Part shown: piece by piece, positions 8,281 through 15,899 of the stretch
How positions within the stretch are numbered: the first letter of the stretch is position 1
How the letters are laid out: each line of letters begins with the position of its first letter
Assembly: GCF_030651595.1 (NCBI RefSeq)
Contig: NZ_JAUSCH010000065.1
Span: 1 to 50,713, forward strand
Length of the DNA: 50,713 nucleotides
Source: Candidatus Oleimmundimicrobium sp.
GTDB taxonomy: Bacteria; Actinomycetota; Aquicultoria; UBA3085; Oleimmundimicrobiaceae
Direction of reading: 5' to 3'
The notes under the pieces: model-generated
Told to the model about the DNA's origin: nothing
Databases searched by the model: none
The model's input: the letters and a program-made list of their open reading frames with translations, nothing else
Position numbers and translations under genes: made by a program

Positions 8281-10008
8281 TTGGACAATCAAGATGTGGC
8301 CCATATTCTCGATGAAATTGGAGAAATGCTCGAGATTAAAGGAGAATCATCTTTTAAAGTAAGAGCTTATAATCGTGCTGCCTATGCAATTCGCGGGTTA
8401 TCTGAAGATATCAACAATATTTACCATGAAGGCAAACTTCAAACAATTCCCGGTATTGGAAAGGGCATAGCCGAGAGAATTGCCGAATTGCTTGAAACCG
8501 GCAAGCTTACTTATTATGAAGAGCTGTGTGAACATGTTCCCCCCGGCCTTTTGCAATTGATAAGCATTCAAAGTGTCGGCCCCAAAAAAGCCAAACTATT
8601 CTACGATAAGCTTGGAATTACCACAATTGAAGAACTTCTTGAAGCCATAAATAAACACAAATTAAGGGATTTGGCCGGGATGGGCCCTAAGGCCGAAGAG
8701 AATATACGACTTGGAATACTTGAGCTTCAGCGCTTAAGGGAGCGAATACTTTTAAGTGAAGCTTATCCGTTGGCTGAAAACATAGTTCAACAACTTAAAG
8801 AACATAATTTTATTCTCGAAATAAGTACAGCTGGAAGTCTTAGGCGAATGAAAGAGACAATTGGCGATATTGATATTCTGGCCGCTAGCAATGAGTCTTC
8901 CAAAGCGATGGATGTATTTTGCAATCTTCCCAAAGTTACACATATTTTGGCCAAAGGGGAAACTAAAAGTAGTGTGGTAACACAAATTGGCTTACAGGTT
9001 GATTTAAGAGTTGTTTTACCTGAACAATTTGGTGCCGCTCTTCAATATTTTACCGGTTCAAAAGAGCATAATATTCATCTTAGAGATATTGCCAAGAAAA
9101 AAGGTCTTAAGGTAAACGAGTATGGTGTTTTTGAAGTTAAAACAGGTGAAAAAGTGGGAGGAGTTACCGAGAAGGAAGTCTATAATTTATTGGGCATGGA
9201 ATGGATACATCCTACATTAAGAGAGAATAAAGGGGAAATTGAAGCAGCTCTTGCCGGTGTTCTTCCAAATATTGTTGAGCTTTCTAATATAAAAGGAGAT
9301 ATTCATGTTCATTCAAATTGGAGCGATGGATTTAACAAGATTAAAGAGATTGCCAATGATGCTAAAAAAAAGGGTTATCGATATATAGCAATAAGCGACC
9401 ATGCCGAAAAACTAAAGGTAGCCGGGGGATTGACGGCTGATGATTATAGGCGTCAGTGGAAAGAAATAGAAAAAGTGAATCAAGAGATTGATGGCTTAAA
9501 AGTTTTACGTGGTGCCGAAGTAAATATCGATAATAACGGAAAAGTTGATTTTGACGATGGTTTTTTAAAAGAATTTGATATCGTAACGGCCTCCATTCAC
9601 AGCGGATTTACTCAAAGCAACGAGCAACTAACCAAGCGTATTTTAAGTGCAATTTATAATGAGCATGTAAATATTATTGGGCATCCGACAGGCCGAATTT
9701 TAGGCAAAAGGCCGCCTTATCCCTTAGATTTAAAAGAAATATTTAAAGCGGCAGCGGAAACCGGAACTTTTCTTGAGCTCAACTCTTTTCCGGATAGACT
9801 TGATTTAAAAGATGATTATCTCCGGGAAGCAAAAGAGATGGGGGTAAAATTTGCGATAAATACGGATGCTCATAGTATAGGGCAGCTTCGTTACATGTTC
9901 TATGGAGTAGCGACGGCTCAACGCGGCTGGTTAGAAGCAGAAGACGTGATAAATACCTATCCTTTTGAAAAATTGATGAAGATGCTTAGGAATAAGGGGA
10001 ATGGGTAA
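8281..10008 (+). CDS. polX: Family X DNA polymerase with PHP exonuclease domain (PolX)
   Basis: A bacterial PolX for gap filling in base excision repair, with a C-terminal PHP 3'-5' exonuclease. Order: N-terminal helix-hairpin-helix region (TIPGIGKGIAERIAEL, and LAGMGPKAEENI near residue 130), polymerase palm with GSLRR at 185 and the metal-binding pair Asp196/Asp198 in GDIDI, third Asp241 in VDLRVV, then PHP from about residue 340 with HVHSNWSDG, SDHAEK, GHPTGR and NTDAHS metal ligands. I chose the TTG at 8281 since AGGAGG (8270-8275) is correctly placed and homologues start at this point, giving 575 residues; an earlier in-frame TTG at 8257 lacks a ribosome site. Confidence 0.93.
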   Translation: MDNQDVAHILDEIGEMLEIKGESSFKVRAYNRAAYAIRGLSEDINNIYHEGKLQTIPGIGKGIAERIAELLETGKLTYYEELCEHVPPGLLQLISIQSVGPKKAKLFYDKLGITTIEELLEAINKHKLRDLAGMGPKAEENIRLGILELQRLRERILLSEAYPLAENIVQQLKEHNFILEISTAGSLRRMKETIGDIDILAASNESSKAMDVFCNLPKVTHILAKGETKSSVVTQIGLQVDLRVVLPEQFGAALQYFTGSKEHNIHLRDIAKKKGLKVNEYGVFEVKTGEKVGGVTEKEVYNLLGMEWIHPTLRENKGEIEAALAGVLPNIVELSNIKGDIHVHSNWSDGFNKIKEIANDAKKKGYRYIAISDHAEKLKVAGGLTADDYRRQWKEIEKVNQEIDGLKVLRGAEVNIDNNGKVDFDDGFLKEFDIVTASIHSGFTQSNEQLTKRILSAIYNEHVNIIGHPTGRILGKRPPYPLDLKEIFKAAAETGTFLELNSFPDRLDLKDDYLREAKEMGVKFAINTDAHSIGQLRYMFYGVATAQRGWLEAEDVINTYPFEKLMKMLRNKGNG

Positions 10009-10059
10009 AGTTGAAAATTAGGATTAAGGATTAAGGATTAAGAAGAGATAACTCTTGGC

Positions 10060-10143
10060 GTCATTGCGAGCGACCTGCCCGTCAATGCCTGACGGCATAA
10101 TAGGTGTGTAGGCAGGCGGGCCGAAGGGGAGCGCGGCAATCTC
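10060..10143. repeat. Composite repeat: GTCATTGCGAGCG...GCGGCAATCTC interrupted by a CCTGCC palindrome
   Basis: The outer parts (10060-10074 and about 10123-10143) match an uninterrupted 28-nt repeat at 50293-50320 that reads GTCATTGCGAGCG directly into GAGCGCGGCAATCTC. Here the two halves are separated by about 48 nt (10075-10122) of the GC-rich CCTGCC/GGCAGG family, itself containing TGCCTGACGGCA. The arrangement looks like one repeat inserted into another. Confidence 0.65.
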
Positions 10144-10180
10144 ATAAAAGGGTAGTTAAAGTCAAAAAACAAGCGGTTGA

Positions 10181-10210
10181 TGCCTGCCCGCCTCCGGCGG
10201 GGCAGGTGGC
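10181..10210. repeat. GC-rich hairpin repeat (CCTGCCCGCC family)
   Basis: CCTGCCCGCC (10183-10192) pairs with GGCGGGGCAGG (10196-10206), leaving one bulged G and a 3-nt loop. The left arm is identical in sequence to the left arm at 6508-6517, and TGGC follows the right arm in both places. Confidence 0.65.
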
Positions 10211-10335
10211 AAAATAAGGGTAAAGGAAAAGGGTAAGAAAGCTACCAGCCCCAGCCTTCAGGAAAAAAAAGAGTATAAAGTATATTAAAGCGAAGAATTT
10301 AAAAGAATTGTAAATTGTAAATTGGAAGATGGGGA

Positions 10336-10914
10336 ATGGAAGCATTAAAAAGAGATTTTTACGAGAGAAACACAAAAGTAGTTGCTAAGGAGCTTTTGGG
10401 CAAGGTTTTGGTTCATCGATTGCCTGAAGGTGACATAACGGGAAGAATTGTTGAAACCGAGGCGTATTTTGGTAACGGTGACCCGGCTAGCCATGCTTCC
10501 AGGGGAAAGACTCCCAGGAACGCTATAATGTTTGGACCGTCTGGACATGCTTATGTCTATTTTAATTATGGTATGCATTATTTATTTAATATTGTAACTG
10601 AGAAAAAAGGGATTCCCGGAGCAGTACTAATTCGGGCTCTTGAACCAATTGAAGGTATCGATTTTATGTTGCAAAGGCGAAAGACAAAAAAATTAAGATG
10701 TCTCACAAATGGTCCCGCAAAACTTACACAAGCTCTTGGAATAGATATCTCACACAACGGGTTAGATTTAGTTAATGGGGAGATTTTTGTGTGTGATGAT
10801 AAAAAAGCGGTATTCAAGGTAGCATCGGCTTCAAGAATTGGAATATCTGTTGGGAAAGACGAACTTTTAAGGTTTTACATCAAAGATAATCAATTTGTTT
10901 CTACAGCTAAATAA
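10336..10914 (+). CDS. mpg: 3-methyladenine DNA glycosylase, AAG/MPG family
   Basis: A base-excision glycosylase that removes alkylated and deaminated purines. Residues 36-44 read GRIVETEAY: by family knowledge Glu42 activates the water and Tyr44 helps fill the extruded-base site. Further motifs are SHASRGKTPRN, YVYFNYGMHY and LIRALEP. The length of 192 residues fits the bacterial single-domain form. The ATG has only a weak purine-rich ribosome site. It lies near another repair gene, polX, but is separated from it by a repeat-rich spacer, so co-transcription is uncertain. Confidence 0.95.
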   Translation: MEALKRDFYERNTKVVAKELLGKVLVHRLPEGDITGRIVETEAYFGNGDPASHASRGKTPRNAIMFGPSGHAYVYFNYGMHYLFNIVTEKKGIPGAVLIRALEPIEGIDFMLQRRKTKKLRCLTNGPAKLTQALGIDISHNGLDLVNGEIFVCDDKKAVFKVASASRIGISVGKDELLRFYIKDNQFVSTAK

Positions 10915-10959
10915 TTTATTATTTTAAATTTACAATTATTTTTACAATTATTTAAAGTG

Positions 10960-10965
10960 TATAAT
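10960..10965 (+). promoter_or_regulatory. Possible -10 box (TATAAT) of the NIF3-like gene
   Basis: A perfect TATAAT in a very AT-rich 129-nt gap, about 80 nt before the GTG start. The matching -35 is weak, so this is a tentative promoter. Confidence 0.35.
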
Positions 10966-11043
10966 AAACATTTATACATTTATTTAACGAAATTATATAA
11001 AAATTTAACGGAAAAAACTTATTTTTTTAGGAGGTCGATTTTT

Positions 11044-11997
11044 GTGAAAATTCAAAAGATATATGAACTTGCCATTAAAGAAGGGATGAAAGCTGATCCA
11101 AGGGATAAAGAAGAGTTAGATAAATTTTTAGAAAAGTCAAAAAAAGAATATGAAAACTTAAAAGATGACGAAAAAGAATTTTTTGATTTAGAGAAACTAA
11201 CGAATCCGTACTCAGATACCCGTATTTTAGCAGGTGATCCAAACACAGACGTCAGCACTATTTTATGTGGGGTAGATATTGAAGTTGGTGAAGTATTGCT
11301 TGCAGATAGATTAAGAGAGAAAGGGAAGAATATTGATCTTTTACTTGCTCATCATCCGGAAGGCAAATCATTAGCAGGGTTGCCCGGGGTCATGAGGGTA
11401 CAAGCTGATATTTGGCATCGGGAAGGTGTGCCGATAAACATAGGAGAATTTTTAATTGATGAAAGGATGAAAGAAGTTCAGCGATCGGTCATGCCGGTTA
11501 ACCACAACAGGGCAGTTGATGCCGCAAAACTTCTTGGTATTCCTTTTATGAATGTTCATACGCCGGCAGATAATATGGTTACCTCATTTTTACAGAAAGG
11601 ATTTGACGAGGTTCCTCCGTATACAGTAAAGGATGTAATAAGCTTTTTAAGAAAAATTCCTGAATATAATATGGCTGCAAAGACAGGGACAGGCCCAACA
11701 ATTTTAGTAGGAGATGGAGACAAGAGAGCTGGAAGAGTAGTAGTGGACATGACAGGTGGAACTGAGGGCCCTGAAGAAGTTTTAGAAAAGTTAGCCAATG
11801 CTGGTGTTGGAACAATTGTAGGAATGCATATGGGCAGCAAACTTAGAAAAAAAGCGTTAAAGTATCACATCAACGTGGTTATTGCCGGACATATTGCCAG
11901 CGACAACCTCGGATTAAACTTATTGCTTGATAATCTCGAAAAAGAGGGTATTGAAATAATCGAGTGCTCAGGATTTACTAGAATCAGCCGTCTATAA
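11044..11997 (+). CDS. NIF3-family (NGG1p-interacting factor 3-like) protein
   Basis: A 317-residue protein resembling the NIF3/DUF34 dinuclear-metal family, whose biochemical role is not settled. LLLAHHPEG in the middle supplies a likely metal-binding HH pair, and the C-terminal stretch GMHMGSKLRKKA...VVIAGHIASDN supplies a second His-rich site. The N-terminal 60 residues are a charged, helical extension. I chose GTG 11044, preceded by AGGAGG (11029-11034); an upstream TTG would add 29 residues read from an AT-rich leader. It converges on the PBP gene with a gap of only six bases and no visible terminator. I am fairly sure of the family, not of the function. Confidence 0.7.
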   Translation: MKIQKIYELAIKEGMKADPRDKEELDKFLEKSKKEYENLKDDEKEFFDLEKLTNPYSDTRILAGDPNTDVSTILCGVDIEVGEVLLADRLREKGKNIDLLLAHHPEGKSLAGLPGVMRVQADIWHREGVPINIGEFLIDERMKEVQRSVMPVNHNRAVDAAKLLGIPFMNVHTPADNMVTSFLQKGFDEVPPYTVKDVISFLRKIPEYNMAAKTGTGPTILVGDGDKRAGRVVVDMTGGTEGPEEVLEKLANAGVGTIVGMHMGSKLRKKALKYHINVVIAGHIASDNLGLNLLLDNLEKEGIEIIECSGFTRISRL

Positions 11998-12003
11998 ACT
12001 GGC

Positions 12004-14259
12004 CTATGGGGTGTTCGTTGTTTTTTCATGCGGTGTTTCTTCTTCTTCCAGTGGTTCATCTTCGGATGGGCCAAGGCTAACCGTTATTGTGACAACGGCT
12101 TTCTCTTTTGCCAAACTGGCTGGTTCTGGGTTTTGTGCAACTACAGAACCAATTGGTACAGTGTTGCTGTATTCTGTTATTTTGTTCATTTCGAATTTTA
12201 ACTCTTGGAGAGCACTAATTGCTTGCGTTTCAGTTAAGCCGATTACATTTGGCACTTCAATGCCTTGATGAAGTTTGCATTTTTTGGTTGGCTGTGTTCC
12301 CCTGACGAAAGTTCCCACCGTTAATTTTGGACAGAATTCTGTTGGCAAGAGTCCTGTTTCTGCGCAAATAGTTACTCTTACTAAGCCGGCTTTTGGAATT
12401 GGAAATGCTGTTCGAGGGGTGTCTTCCAGGGATTTTACCATAAATCGTGCCCAAATTTGTGTAGGGAATGAGCCGCCTGTAACACGAATACCATGTACGT
12501 TTCTCATTGGAATTTGTCCTTTTTGATATCCAACCCACACCGCTGTAGAAAGGTCAGGAGTATATCCGGCAAACCAAGCATCTCGATAATTTTGGGCAGT
12601 TCCGGTTTTTCCCGCAGCCGGACGGCCAATTTTTGCTCTGATGCCGGTTCCCCTTGTAATAACATCCTGAAGTATGCATGTGGCAAGATAAGCAGTTCCG
12701 GGTGCAATTGCTGCTTTACCTTGAATCTTGTTTTCTTTAATAAGGGTTCCTTCTGAGTCTAAAATTTTTAGTATAGCGATTGGTTCACAATGAACTCCCT
12801 CATTTGCAAGGGTTCCGTAAGCAGAAGCCATCTCAAGTGAGCAAACCCCTATCTTTAACCCACCAAGAGCGATGGCGGGATTAGCTTCGAGAGGGCTTGT
12901 TATGCCCATCTTCTTAGCTACTTTAACAACTTTTTCTGGTCCAACATCCATCATTAATCTCGCGTATACGCCGTTTACGGATTTTACTGTTCCTTGCCAG
13001 ACTGTCATAGGTGGTCCACCACCACCCGAATAGTTTGTGACACGCCAGTCTTCTCCGGGTAATTTGATGGTAATTGGACCAGAATCATAGATTTTGTTTG
13101 GAGGAATTCCTTCCTCGATTGCCGTTGCAAGAACAAATGTTTTAAAAGCAGAACCTGCTTGTCTTTTCCCTTGAACTGCTAAATTAAATTTTTGAGTGTT
13201 AAAATCTTTTCCTCCCACCATGACTCGTATGTATCCCGTTTTGGGTTCAATTGCTACAAGAGAGGCATCCGGATCATCTTCTCTGTCAAGAGTTTTTGCT
13301 ATTGCTTCTTCGGCGTAGGCCTGTTTTTGTAAATCTATTGTTGTATGAACTTGTAAACCACCTTTAAAGACGACATTTTCACCAAATTCTTCAATTAGCA
13401 ACTGTTTAACATATTCAACAAAATATGGGGCGCGAATATTTTTCTCTTTTATAGGTTCAACTTCGACGGGAGTTTTTTTGGCGGCTTCAGCATCAGTTTT
13501 AGTAATAAAACCTAACTCCAGCATCTTGTTTATAACTACATCTCTTCGTGTCTTTGTTTTTTGGGGGTCTACGTAAGGTGAATAGTTATTTGGTGATTTG
13601 ACTAATCCCGCAAGAAGCGCGCATTCGGATAGCGTCATTTCTTTGGCTTTTTTGTTGAAAAAAGTTTCCGATGTTGTTTCCACTCCATAACAACCTGAGC
13701 TAAAATAAATTGTATTTAAATATTTTTCTAAGATTTTATCTTTGCTGTATTTTTGCTCGACTTGATAGGCGAGAGCCATCTCTTTTATTTTTCTTTCAAA
13801 AGTTTTTTCAGTGGTTAGGAAGATATTTCTTACGTATTGTTGGGTAATGGTACTAGCTCCCTCAACTGGTTTACCACCAGCTTTTATGTCAGCCAGAAGG
13901 GCTCCGATTATTCTTCGAGGGTCTAGTCCGCTATGTTGATAAAATCTTTCATCTTCTATTGCTATTATCGCGTTTTTCATGTCTTCAGGGATTTCTGAAA
14001 GCGGAACAATTACCCTGTTTTGTTCCGCATGGAAGGTTGCAATAAGCGCTCCATTAGAATCATAAATTTTTGAAGTTTGTGCTGATGCTCCTTGTGCTTG
14101 TTCTTCAAGGCGCGGAAGATCTTTGTTTAATCCTATCAAAAACCCAATTCCTATTGAAGAAAAGGCAAATGTTGCAATAATTATTAGGGCTAAAAAGACT
14201 TTCAGCAGGCGTTCCGCTTTCTTTTTTTTAATTTTTCGAAATTTTCTTGCGTAAGACAT
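12004..14259 (-). CDS. Class A penicillin-binding protein (PBP1A type) with PASTA domain
   Basis: A bifunctional peptidoglycan glycosyltransferase/transpeptidase of 751 residues. A basic N-terminus and one membrane anchor (about 18-44) are followed by the GT51 domain with EDERFYQHSG (catalytic Glu102) and GASTITQQ (134-141). The transpeptidase has the SxxK motif SAFK (Ser370, Lys373), SVN (427-429) and KTGT (551-554). One C-terminal PASTA domain spans about 669-730 and ends in an acidic, Thr-rich tail. Cys residues at 632 and 643 might pair. It is the only minus-strand gene of the window, divergent from tyrS and convergent with the NIF3-like gene. PASTA-bearing PBP1s are common in Actinomycetota and Bacillota. 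Confidence 0.95.
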   Translation of the reverse strand: MSYARKFRKIKKKKAERLLKVFLALIIIATFAFSSIGIGFLIGLNKDLPRLEEQAQGASAQTSKIYDSNGALIATFHAEQNRVIVPLSEIPEDMKNAIIAIEDERFYQHSGLDPRRIIGALLADIKAGGKPVEGASTITQQYVRNIFLTTEKTFERKIKEMALAYQVEQKYSKDKILEKYLNTIYFSSGCYGVETTSETFFNKKAKEMTLSECALLAGLVKSPNNYSPYVDPQKTKTRRDVVINKMLELGFITKTDAEAAKKTPVEVEPIKEKNIRAPYFVEYVKQLLIEEFGENVVFKGGLQVHTTIDLQKQAYAEEAIAKTLDREDDPDASLVAIEPKTGYIRVMVGGKDFNTQKFNLAVQGKRQAGSAFKTFVLATAIEEGIPPNKIYDSGPITIKLPGEDWRVTNYSGGGGPPMTVWQGTVKSVNGVYARLMMDVGPEKVVKVAKKMGITSPLEANPAIALGGLKIGVCSLEMASAYGTLANEGVHCEPIAILKILDSEGTLIKENKIQGKAAIAPGTAYLATCILQDVITRGTGIRAKIGRPAAGKTGTAQNYRDAWFAGYTPDLSTAVWVGYQKGQIPMRNVHGIRVTGGSFPTQIWARFMVKSLEDTPRTAFPIPKAGLVRVTICAETGLLPTEFCPKLTVGTFVRGTQPTKKCKLHQGIEVPNVIGLTETQAISALQELKFEMNKITEYSNTVPIGSVVAQNPEPASLAKEKAVVTITVSLGPSEDEPLEEEETPHEKTTNTP

Positions 14260-14317
14260 ATAACCTCTTTTTAAATTATGTTAATTTTAAGTATGATACA
14301 AAAATGAAATAAGAGAA

Positions 14318-14326
14318 ATTATAACA
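14318..14326 (-). promoter_or_regulatory. Extended -10 promoter for the PBP gene
   Basis: Read on the minus strand this is TGTTATAAT, a perfect -10 with the TG extension, about 60 nt upstream of the PBP start. An extended -10 can work without a strong -35. Confidence 0.55.
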
Positions 14327-14366
14327 TATTTTATTAAATTATTTTCCCAATTGAAGTGGTTCTTTG

Positions 14367-14397
14367 TTGGACAGTCTAAAGAAAACTGTGGTAAGAT
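14367..14397 (+). promoter_or_regulatory. Possible tyrS promoter
   Basis: TTGGAC (14367-14372) and TAAGAT (14392-14397) are separated by 19 bases, a long but tolerable spacer, and end about 33 nt before the tyrS ATG. No T-box features are visible in this short leader. Confidence 0.35.
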
Positions 14398-14430
14398 TTT
14401 GGCACTTAAATTAAAAAAGGTGTATTGATT

Positions 14431-15654
14431 ATGATTAATTTTAAAGAACAACTAGATACATTAATTAGAGGCACGGAAGAAATTTTACCTCTTGATGAGT
14501 TTAAAAACAAACTCAAACGATCCATTAAAGAAAATAAGCCGCTGATAATTAAATATGGGGTGGATCCTACTTCGCCTGACCTTCATATTGGCCACGCTAT
14601 TCCTTTAAGAAAATTAAGGCAATTTCAGGACTTTGGGCATAAAGTGATTTTACTAATAGGTGATTTTACAGCACGAATTGGTGACCCATCTCAAAAGTCT
14701 GCTACAAGGCCGCAGCTTTCCGGGGAAGAAATTGTTTTAAATGCTAAGACATATACTAAGCAAGCGTTCAACATTTTAGATGAAAAATCGACAATTGTTG
14801 ATTATAACAGCCGATGGTTTGGAAAGATGAGTTTTGAAGAAATACTTAAATTAACTGCAAATTTTACGGTTGCAAGACTTTTGGAAAGAGATGATTTTTA
14901 CAAACGGTATCAAGAAAATATACCCATCGGGTTACATGAATTTTTGTACCCGGTGATGCAGGGCTATGATTCGGTTATGCTTGAATCTGATGTGGAATTG
15001 GGAGGGACTGACCAAAAATTCAATATGTTAGCTGGAAGAAATCTTCAAAAAATTTACGACCAGGAACCCCAGGTTGTTTTTACCTTGCCGATTTTAGAAG
15101 GGATTGACGGAGTTCAAAAAATGAGCAAAAGTCTTGGCAATCATGTTGGCATAACTGATGAGCCAAAAGAAATGTTCGGGAAGATTATGTCAATTCCTGA
15201 TGAGCTTATGATTAAATATTTTAAATTAACCACTACTTTGTCAGAAAAAGAGATAAAAAAAATAGGAAAAGGTCTTAAAGATGAGTCTTTGCATCCGGCA
15301 AAAATTAAGCGACGGCTTGCTCGTGAAATTGTTTCTCAATGCTATGATCAAAAAATAGCACAAGCTGCTGAGAAAGAATTTGATACTGTTTTTAAAGAAA
15401 AATCTTTGCCCTCCAATATCCCTGAGGTTAAATTGGCCCCCCAATTATTTAAGGATGGCCGTATATGGATTGTACAGCTTATTAAAGAAGCTGGTTTTGT
15501 GAAAACCAACGGAGAGGCTAAAAGACTTATAGAACAGGGTGGGGTAAAATTAAATAATGAGGTTATAGAGGCAGCGGATGTTGATTTAAAGATAAACAAC
15601 GGAGATATTTTGCAGATTGGGAAAAGAAGATTCGCAAAGTTCATACGGACTTAA
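14431..15654 (+). CDS. tyrS: Tyrosyl-tRNA synthetase
   Basis: A class I synthetase that charges tRNA-Tyr. HIGH is at residues 52-55 and KMSKS at 230-234, followed by a C-terminal S4 RNA-binding domain (about 345-407). HIGH and KMSKS rather than HIGN and KFGKT place it in the TyrZ-like subgroup. I chose the ATG at 14431 (AAAAAGG upstream with about 10-nt spacing), giving 407 residues; a TTG two codons earlier is possible. It reads away from the PBP gene and starts a run with the small Cys protein and valS. Confidence 0.95.
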   Translation: MINFKEQLDTLIRGTEEILPLDEFKNKLKRSIKENKPLIIKYGVDPTSPDLHIGHAIPLRKLRQFQDFGHKVILLIGDFTARIGDPSQKSATRPQLSGEEIVLNAKTYTKQAFNILDEKSTIVDYNSRWFGKMSFEEILKLTANFTVARLLERDDFYKRYQENIPIGLHEFLYPVMQGYDSVMLESDVELGGTDQKFNMLAGRNLQKIYDQEPQVVFTLPILEGIDGVQKMSKSLGNHVGITDEPKEMFGKIMSIPDELMIKYFKLTTTLSEKEIKKIGKGLKDESLHPAKIKRRLAREIVSQCYDQKIAQAAEKEFDTVFKEKSLPSNIPEVKLAPQLFKDGRIWIVQLIKEAGFVKTNGEAKRLIEQGGVKLNNEVIEAADVDLKINNGDILQIGKRRFAKFIRT

Positions 15655-15673
15655 CTAAAGGGGAAGATTTAAA

Positions 15674-15883
15674 ATGAGCTCACGCTGTGAAAATTGCAGG
15701 TGGTATGTGGAGGCTATTGGGAGTTGCGTTCTTGGCAGGAAAGAGGAGAAATGTGATTCTCCCAAGGCAAGACGCGGAGACGATGGTTTGGCTGTGAGAT
15801 TGTTAGATGTTTATAAAGAAGGCCGTATAGAATATGAAACGTTACGTAAAGAGAACAAAAATTTTAAAGAAAAAGAAAAATGA
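15674..15883 (+). CDS. Small Cys-containing protein of unknown function
   Basis: A 69-residue charged protein between tyrS and valS. It begins with CENC (Cys5, Cys8), followed by Cys18 and Cys27, a pattern that could bind one zinc or iron, and ends in a Lys/Glu-rich helix (about 45-69). I do not recognise the family. The ATG is preceded by AAAGGGGAAG at a good distance, and the short gaps to both synthetase genes suggest one transcript. It may be a small zinc-finger accessory protein, but nothing in the sequence fixes a role. Confidence 0.65.
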   Translation: MSSRCENCRWYVEAIGSCVLGRKEEKCDSPKARRGDDGLAVRLLDVYKEGRIEYETLRKENKNFKEKEK

Positions 15884-15899
15884 GAGGCGTTGACCATAG

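Larger units (their letters stand above)
10009..10335. repeat. Repeat-filled spacer between polX and mpg
   Basis: A 327-nt gap without a credible gene. In order it holds: three perfect GGATTAA units (10021-10041), a composite repeat (10060-10143, listed separately), a GC-rich hairpin (10181-10210, listed separately), and a run of AAAGGGTAA-type words followed by CCAGCCTTCAGG (about 10248-10261), a phrase found again at about 43859-43872. Short open frames here have no family resemblance. Confidence 0.5.

Noticed and set aside
10142-10375. Minus-strand open frame before mpg
   Set aside because: It covers the repeat spacer and the start of mpg; low-complexity translation, no motif.
14264-14424. 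T-box leader before tyrS
   Set aside because: The divergent gap is short and lacks AGTA, AGAGAG and TGGNACCGCG motifs in order.
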